Below the pieces are notes generated by a model. It did no database searches and had not been told where the DNA came from. It worked only from the letters and a program-made list of their open reading frames with translations. Shown here in pieces: positions 60,560 to 64,000 of a stretch of DNA of 64,000 nt (the first letter of the stretch is position 1; the number at the start of each line of letters is the position of its first letter). Position numbers and translations under genes: made by a program. This stretch comes from Oscillospiraceae bacterium (GTDB taxonomy: Bacteria; Bacillota; Clostridia; Oscillospirales; Oscillospiraceae), in assembly GCA_017861365.1 (NCBI GenBank), contig JAGFXR010000002.1, forward strand, positions 1-64,000, in the 5' to 3' direction.

Positions 60560-61990
60560 TCAAATACCATACAGCTTAATTTTGTCGTAGAGCAGGCTCC
60601 GGTCGATCTCAAGCAGCTCGGCGGCTTCTTTTTTGTTCCCATTTGTAATTTTCAGCGCTCGTTTGATGGCTGTTTCCTCCGCGCGTTGCCTAATGTTTTT
60701 CAAGGTCATAGACACCAATTTTTGCGTGCCATCCGCAACCGGCAAATGAAAGTACTCTGCCTTCAGCAGATCTCCCTGGGCAAAGTTAAATGCGCGCTCC
60801 ATATAGTTTTCCAGCTCCCGAATGTTGCCGGGCCACTGGTAGCTCTCAAGTAAGGAGAGGGCCTCCGGGGTCATCCCTTTGATCTCCATATCCAACTCGG
60901 CGTTCAGCTTGCGGATGAAGTGCTCCGCCAGCAGGGGGATATCCTCCAGCCGTTCCCGAAGGGGAGGAAGTTCCAGGCTGATCACATTGATTCGATAGTA
61001 AAAATCCTCACGAAACTGCCCATCCTTCACAAGTTTAAAAAGGTTTTTATTGGTAGCAAAAATAAACCGCACATCAACAGGGGTAGGCTTTGTACTGCCG
61101 ACCTTTTTCACCTCCCGCTCCTGAATGACGCGCAGCAGCTTGGACTGCATGCCGGGCGTGAGGGAATCCACCTCGTCCAAAAGGATCGTACCGCCGTCGG
61201 CGGCTTCAAAATCACCGATTTTGCCGCCTTTGAGCGCGCCGGTAAAGGAGCCTTCTTCATAACCAAACAACTCGGCCTCCAGCAGATGATCGGGGATAGC
61301 GGCGCAATTGAGCTTGACAAAAGGCTTATCCTTACGGGGGCTGAGGTCGTGAATGGCGTTGGCAAAGACCTCCTTGCCGGTACCGCTCTCACCGGTGAGC
61401 AAGACAGTGGAACGGGTGCGGGCCACTGTGAAAAGGGTTTCCTTGAGCGCCAGCATTCCCTCGCTTCTGGTTATCACGGAGGAGACAGAATGCCGTTTTC
61501 CTGCGGACTGGCGGTATTTTTCTTTGTAATAATTGAGCTCCTTGACTAAGCTGCCTAACTGACTGCGAAGGCGATCCAGTTCCTGATCGTCGGTCATCAT
61601 GGCCTGACCCACAGCACCGATAATCTTTCCATCCTCTTTAATTGGAAACCGATTGAGCCAGAAGCTGCGTCCATTGCGCCGATAAATCACGCCCTTTGTG
61701 GGCCGCCCGGTTTTCAATACGTTGGGAATATCGGTATTATCAATAAACTCAGAAATTGGCTTGCCCATGGCATCCTCAATGGAAACATCCATACTTTTGG
61801 CGTATTCATCACTGACGTAGAGATAGCGCCCCGCATCATCCACAATGCAAATCTCTCCCAGCGCCACCAGCGCCTGCTCCATCATTCGCTGTATGAGTAC
61901 GGGATCACGGTGAGAGTCAACAATATAACCTTTTCTCTGCTCCATATAATACCATGTCCTTTTCACAATATTTTTTCTGTTTATTTCCAT
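60560..61990 (-). CDS. Sigma-54-dependent transcriptional activator with PAS sensor
   Basis: 476 residues from ATG 61990, 9 bases after GGGAGGG; an internal ATG at 61945 is an alternative. PAS domain at about 45-150 ([20 protein letters not shown]), AAA+ domain with [20 protein letters not shown], the sigma-54 loop as GSFTGA (usual GAFTGA with one change), and [14 protein letters not shown]-terminal Fis-type [25 protein letters not shown]. It should activate the -24/-12 promoters at 60387, 63056 and 63101. No response-regulator domain, so the PAS part or its ligand controls it. Confidence 0.92.
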   Translation of the reverse strand: MEINRKNIVKRTWYYMEQRKGYIVDSHRDPVLIQRMMEQALVALGEICIVDDAGRYLYVSDEYAKSMDVSIEDAMGKPISEFIDNTDIPNVLKTGRPTKGVIYRRNGRSFWLNRFPIKEDGKIIGAVGQAMMTDDQELDRLRSQLGSLVKELNYYKEKYRQSAGKRHSVSSVITRSEGMLALKETLFTVARTRSTVLLTGESGTGKEVFANAIHDLSPRKDKPFVKLNCAAIPDHLLEAELFGYEEGSFTGALKGGKIGDFEAADGGTILLDEVDSLTPGMQSKLLRVIQEREVKKVGSTKPTPVDVRFIFATNKNLFKLVKDGQFREDFYYRINVISLELPPLRERLEDIPLLAEHFIRKLNAELDMEIKGMTPEALSLLESYQWPGNIRELENYMERAFNFAQGDLLKAEYFHLPVADGTQKLVSMTLKNIRQRAEETAIKRALKITNGNKKEAAELLEIDRSLLYDKIKLYGI

Positions 61991-62083
61991 GGTATCATAC
62001 CCTCCCTGTTTGTCAATTGCTTTGTAGGATATCACCGACACTTTTATTTTTTGATATAGGATTTTTCCTGCATATTGCAAGAA

Positions 62084-62117
62084 GAAAGACCCTTCGCAGA
62101 CAGCCGAAGGGTCTTTC
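62084..62117 (-). terminator. Terminator of the BKACE gene
   Basis: GAAAGACCCTTCG pairs perfectly with CGAAGGGTCTTTC (13 bp, 8-base loop); CTTCTTGC follows on the minus strand and a long T/A stretch lies on the other side. Confidence 0.65.
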
Positions 62118-62126
62118 TAAATTTTT

Positions 62127-62999
62127 TTATTTTTTAATTAGTTTGAGAATTTCGCGAGCTTCGGTGGGCGTGGCAACCTCCATATCCATTTCGCGGATGA
62201 TGCGCACCATGCGCTCCACCAGCTGGGCATTGCTCTTGGCCAGCTCGCCCCGACCGTAATAAACGTTATCCTCCATACCCACACGGACGTTACCGCCCTT
62301 GAGCATGCCATAAGTAACGCCGGGCAATTGATTGGCTCCAATGGCCATAGTGGTGAAATTGGTGCCCTGCGGCAGCTTATTGACCATAAAATCAAGATTC
62401 TCCTGGCTGTAGCTGATGGCTCCCTGGCTGACCTTGTTCATACCCATCACAAAGGTGATGGAAACAGGGTCCTGCAGGACTCCCGTGGGATAAACAGAAC
62501 CGAAAATATCCTCCAGCGTCACGGGATTAAAGGCCTCCAGTTCGGGTTTAATCCCCAGATCCAGCATACGCTGTGCGGCTTTGATCAGCCAGGGACGGGT
62601 CCATTCGTAGATGAAGCTCAGCTCGCCCCAGGTAGTGGTGATCAGGGAGCAATCCAGAGAACACATGTCTGGCAGATCGGCCTTGGGCAGATCCAGGAGC
62701 GCCAGGCCGTCATCGGCCTTGGAACCGGGGCGGGTAGCGGGTGCGGTGGAATTCTGCACAATCATATTGCCGCATTTGGCGCGGACTCCGGCGTTAATTT
62801 CGGCGAAGATGCTGGGGTCATTGGAGGATTTGCCTTCCTTGTCACGGGCATGAATGTGGACGATGGAAGCTCCTGCGTTGTAACATTCATAGGCTGAGGC
62901 GATGATCTCGTGAGGCTGCTCGGGCAGAGCGGGATTTGCGTCCTTGCCTTGGAAATTTCCGGTCTGGGCGACCGTTATGATAATCTTTCTTTTTGCCAT
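62127..62999 (-). CDS. Beta-keto acid cleavage enzyme (BKACE, DUF849)
   Basis: 290 residues from ATG 62999 (GAAAGGATG upstream; the longer frame runs through the promoter). Zinc ligands in IVHIHARD and the C-terminal VRVGMEDNVYYGRGE with NAQLVERMV are the DUF849 signature. BKACEs cleave a beta-keto acid with acetyl-CoA to give acetoacetate and a new acyl-CoA; members act on 3-keto-5-aminohexanoate, dehydrocarnitine and others. With the carnitine-dehydrogenase-like enzyme nearby, a dehydrocarnitine-like substrate is reasonable (inference). Confidence 0.9.
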   Translation of the reverse strand: MAKRKIIITVAQTGNFQGKDANPALPEQPHEIIASAYECYNAGASIVHIHARDKEGKSSNDPSIFAEINAGVRAKCGNMIVQNSTAPATRPGSKADDGLALLDLPKADLPDMCSLDCSLITTTWGELSFIYEWTRPWLIKAAQRMLDLGIKPELEAFNPVTLEDIFGSVYPTGVLQDPVSITFVMGMNKVSQGAISYSQENLDFMVNKLPQGTNFTTMAIGANQLPGVTYGMLKGGNVRVGMEDNVYYGRGELAKSNAQLVERMVRIIREMDMEVATPTEAREILKLIKK

Positions 63000-63055
63000 G
63001 ATGAAACATCCTTTCAAGTGAATTTGTAGTGAGCCGCAATACGCACAGTCATCAT

Positions 63056-63072
63056 TGCAAAACCAGTGCCAA
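63056..63072 (-). promoter_or_regulatory. Sigma-54 promoter of the BKACE gene
   Basis: Minus strand TTGGCAC-N5-TTGCA, a full match to the -24/-12 consensus, 57 bp before the BKACE start. Confidence 0.82.
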
Positions 63073-63100
63073 GTTGCCGTCTGATACAGGCCGTACAAAT

Positions 63101-63117
63101 TTGGCACATCGGTTGCA
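63101..63117 (+). promoter_or_regulatory. Sigma-54 promoter of the CoA-transferase gene
   Basis: TTGGCAC-N5-TTGCA, a full match, 50 bp before the CoA-transferase start and about 30 bp from the divergent one. Confidence 0.82.
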
Positions 63118-63166
63118 AATAGGTAATGACGCGACTGAATACTTGAAACAAGAAAGGACGTTCACT

Positions 63167-64000
63167 ATGGTAAAATTCATCCCTGCGCAGGAGGCCGTCG
63201 GTCTGATCCGCGACAATGCAACGGTGGGTGTCGGTGGTTTCGGCGCTTATTGCGGTGCCGATGAATTGTTTGTAGCATTGGCAGAACGCTTTAAAGAAAC
63301 CCGTCATCCCGCAAACATTACGATAGTCGCGGGTATCTGCACCGGAGACAACAGCAGAGAGCCCCGCGGCCTCAACCGGCTGGCGGAGCCCGGACTAATC
63401 GGAACGGTTTTTGCGGCGCACCTGGCAAATCCCCCTCTGATCTCGGAGATGGTGGGCGGAAACCGCGTCCCCGGCTATACTCTGCCTCTTGGTGTTATTC
63501 TTCATCTGTTTCGCGCCATTGCCGGCAAAAAACCAGGCGTGCTCACCCATGTAGGTCTGAACACGTTTGCCGACCCGCGTGTTGAGGGCTGCAAGGCCAA
63601 TGACCTGGCCCGCGCACAAAACCGCGAGGTGGTTGAGCTGGTCAATATAGGCGGCAAGGAGTGTCTGTTTTACCCCAGCTTCAACATGGATGTTTGCCTG
63701 ATCCGGGGTACATATGCCGATGAAGACGGAAACATCTCCATGGATCACGAGGCACTGATGGGTCCCGAACTGGAGCTGGCAGCCGCTGTCCATAACTGCG
63801 GAGGCATCGTCATCTGCCAGGTGGAAGAGATTGTCCTGCGAGGTACCATCCACCCCAAGCGTGTGCGAATCCACAATTCTCTGGTGGATTATGTGGTGAA
63901 AGCCACACCGCAGCTGCACCGCCAGGGATATGCCACAGACGCTTACAGACCAGAGCTGTCCGGAGAACTGCGCTGTCCGGCAAACGCGATCAAGCCGATG
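63167..64000 (+). CDS. Acyl-CoA:acetate/3-keto acid CoA-transferase (3' end missing)
   Basis: 278 residues are visible from ATG 63167 (AGAAAGGACG upstream) and the frame is open to the window edge, so the stop lies beyond. Family I CoA-transferase start: VKFIPAQEAVGLIRDNATVG then GFGAYCGADELFVALAERF; THVGLNTFADPRVEG and CLIRGTYADEDGNISMDHEA follow. The catalytic glutamate would be further on. It would move CoA between the acyl-CoA or acetoacetyl-CoA made around BKACE and a free acid. First gene of a divergent sigma-54 unit. Confidence 0.9.
   Translation, partial: MVKFIPAQEAVGLIRDNATVGVGGFGAYCGADELFVALAERFKETRHPANITIVAGICTGDNSREPRGLNRLAEPGLIGTVFAAHLANPPLISEMVGGNRVPGYTLPLGVILHLFRAIAGKKPGVLTHVGLNTFADPRVEGCKANDLARAQNREVVELVNIGGKECLFYPSFNMDVCLIRGTYADEDGNISMDHEALMGPELELAAAVHNCGGIVICQVEEIVLRGTIHPKRVRIHNSLVDYVVKATPQLHRQGYATDAYRPELSGELRCPANAIKPM

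Overview
The window looks like the chromosome of an anaerobic, fairly high-GC Firmicute, probably a gut-type Clostridia/Oscillospirales member. That is inference from gene content: glycyl radical enzyme, glutamate-mutase-type B12 enzyme, larBCE, a Trep_Strep ECF transporter, BKACE enzymes and a sigma-54 activator of RocR type. Shine-Dalgarno sites are strong and AGGAGG-like. I saw no rRNA, tRNA, CRISPR array, insertion sequence or phage block. Both ends cut through genes.

Region 1 (about 2-22.2 kb, + strand) is a large catabolic cluster. A GntR/FCD regulator precedes two transcription units. Unit A holds a PLP aminotransferase, a DUF362 Fe-S protein, two polar amino acid ABC permeases, a glycyl radical enzyme, its activase, a TauE/SafE-like exporter and a D-2-hydroxyacid dehydrogenase. 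Unit B holds the ABC ATPase and lipoprotein that complete the transporter, a cobalamin adenosyltransferase, an SDR, a GlmL-type reactivase, a fused GlmE-GlmS-type mutase, a cytidylate-kinase-like protein, LarB, a LarC lacking its C-terminal domain, and LarE. Both promoters carry the same pair of 12-bp operator copies spaced 19 bp, followed by a leader hairpin. The two units are therefore probably one regulon that imports an amino acid and breaks it down with glycyl-radical, B12 and (probably) nickel-pincer chemistry. The substrate is unknown.

Region 2 (22.4-28.3 kb, +) is an oxidative amine/imino acid module: an ornithine-cyclodeaminase-like protein, a HcnABC/LhpBEF-like flavin/Fe-S dehydrogenase in four pieces, RidA and an AraC regulator.

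Region 3 (28.4-35.7 kb, -) is one long operon with an MptD-type ECF S component, a CbiQ-like T component, a double ATPase, an AraC regulator and a pair of ABC ATPase/permeases. This resembles iron-chelate uptake loci.

Region 4 (35.9-51.5 kb) is mixed: small genes (DUF4180, TfoX-C, XRE regulator with twin palindromic operators, ArsC/Spx-like, CHAP hydrolase, ABM monooxygenase), a GLUG-repeat protein and two neighbours that share a new-looking helical module, a NimA-like flavoprotein, a lipoprotein serpin, a zinc dehydrogenase, a radical SAM/SPASM protein next to a 48-residue peptide gene, and membrane proteins.

Region 5 (51.5-64 kb) has a Dpp-type ABC transporter operon, an amidohydrolase, and a beta-hydroxy/beta-keto acid module (carnitine-dehydrogenase-like enzyme, cupin, BKACE, CoA-transferase) around a sigma-54 activator. 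Three well-matched -24/-12 promoters face the module's genes, two of them divergent with about 30 bp between them.
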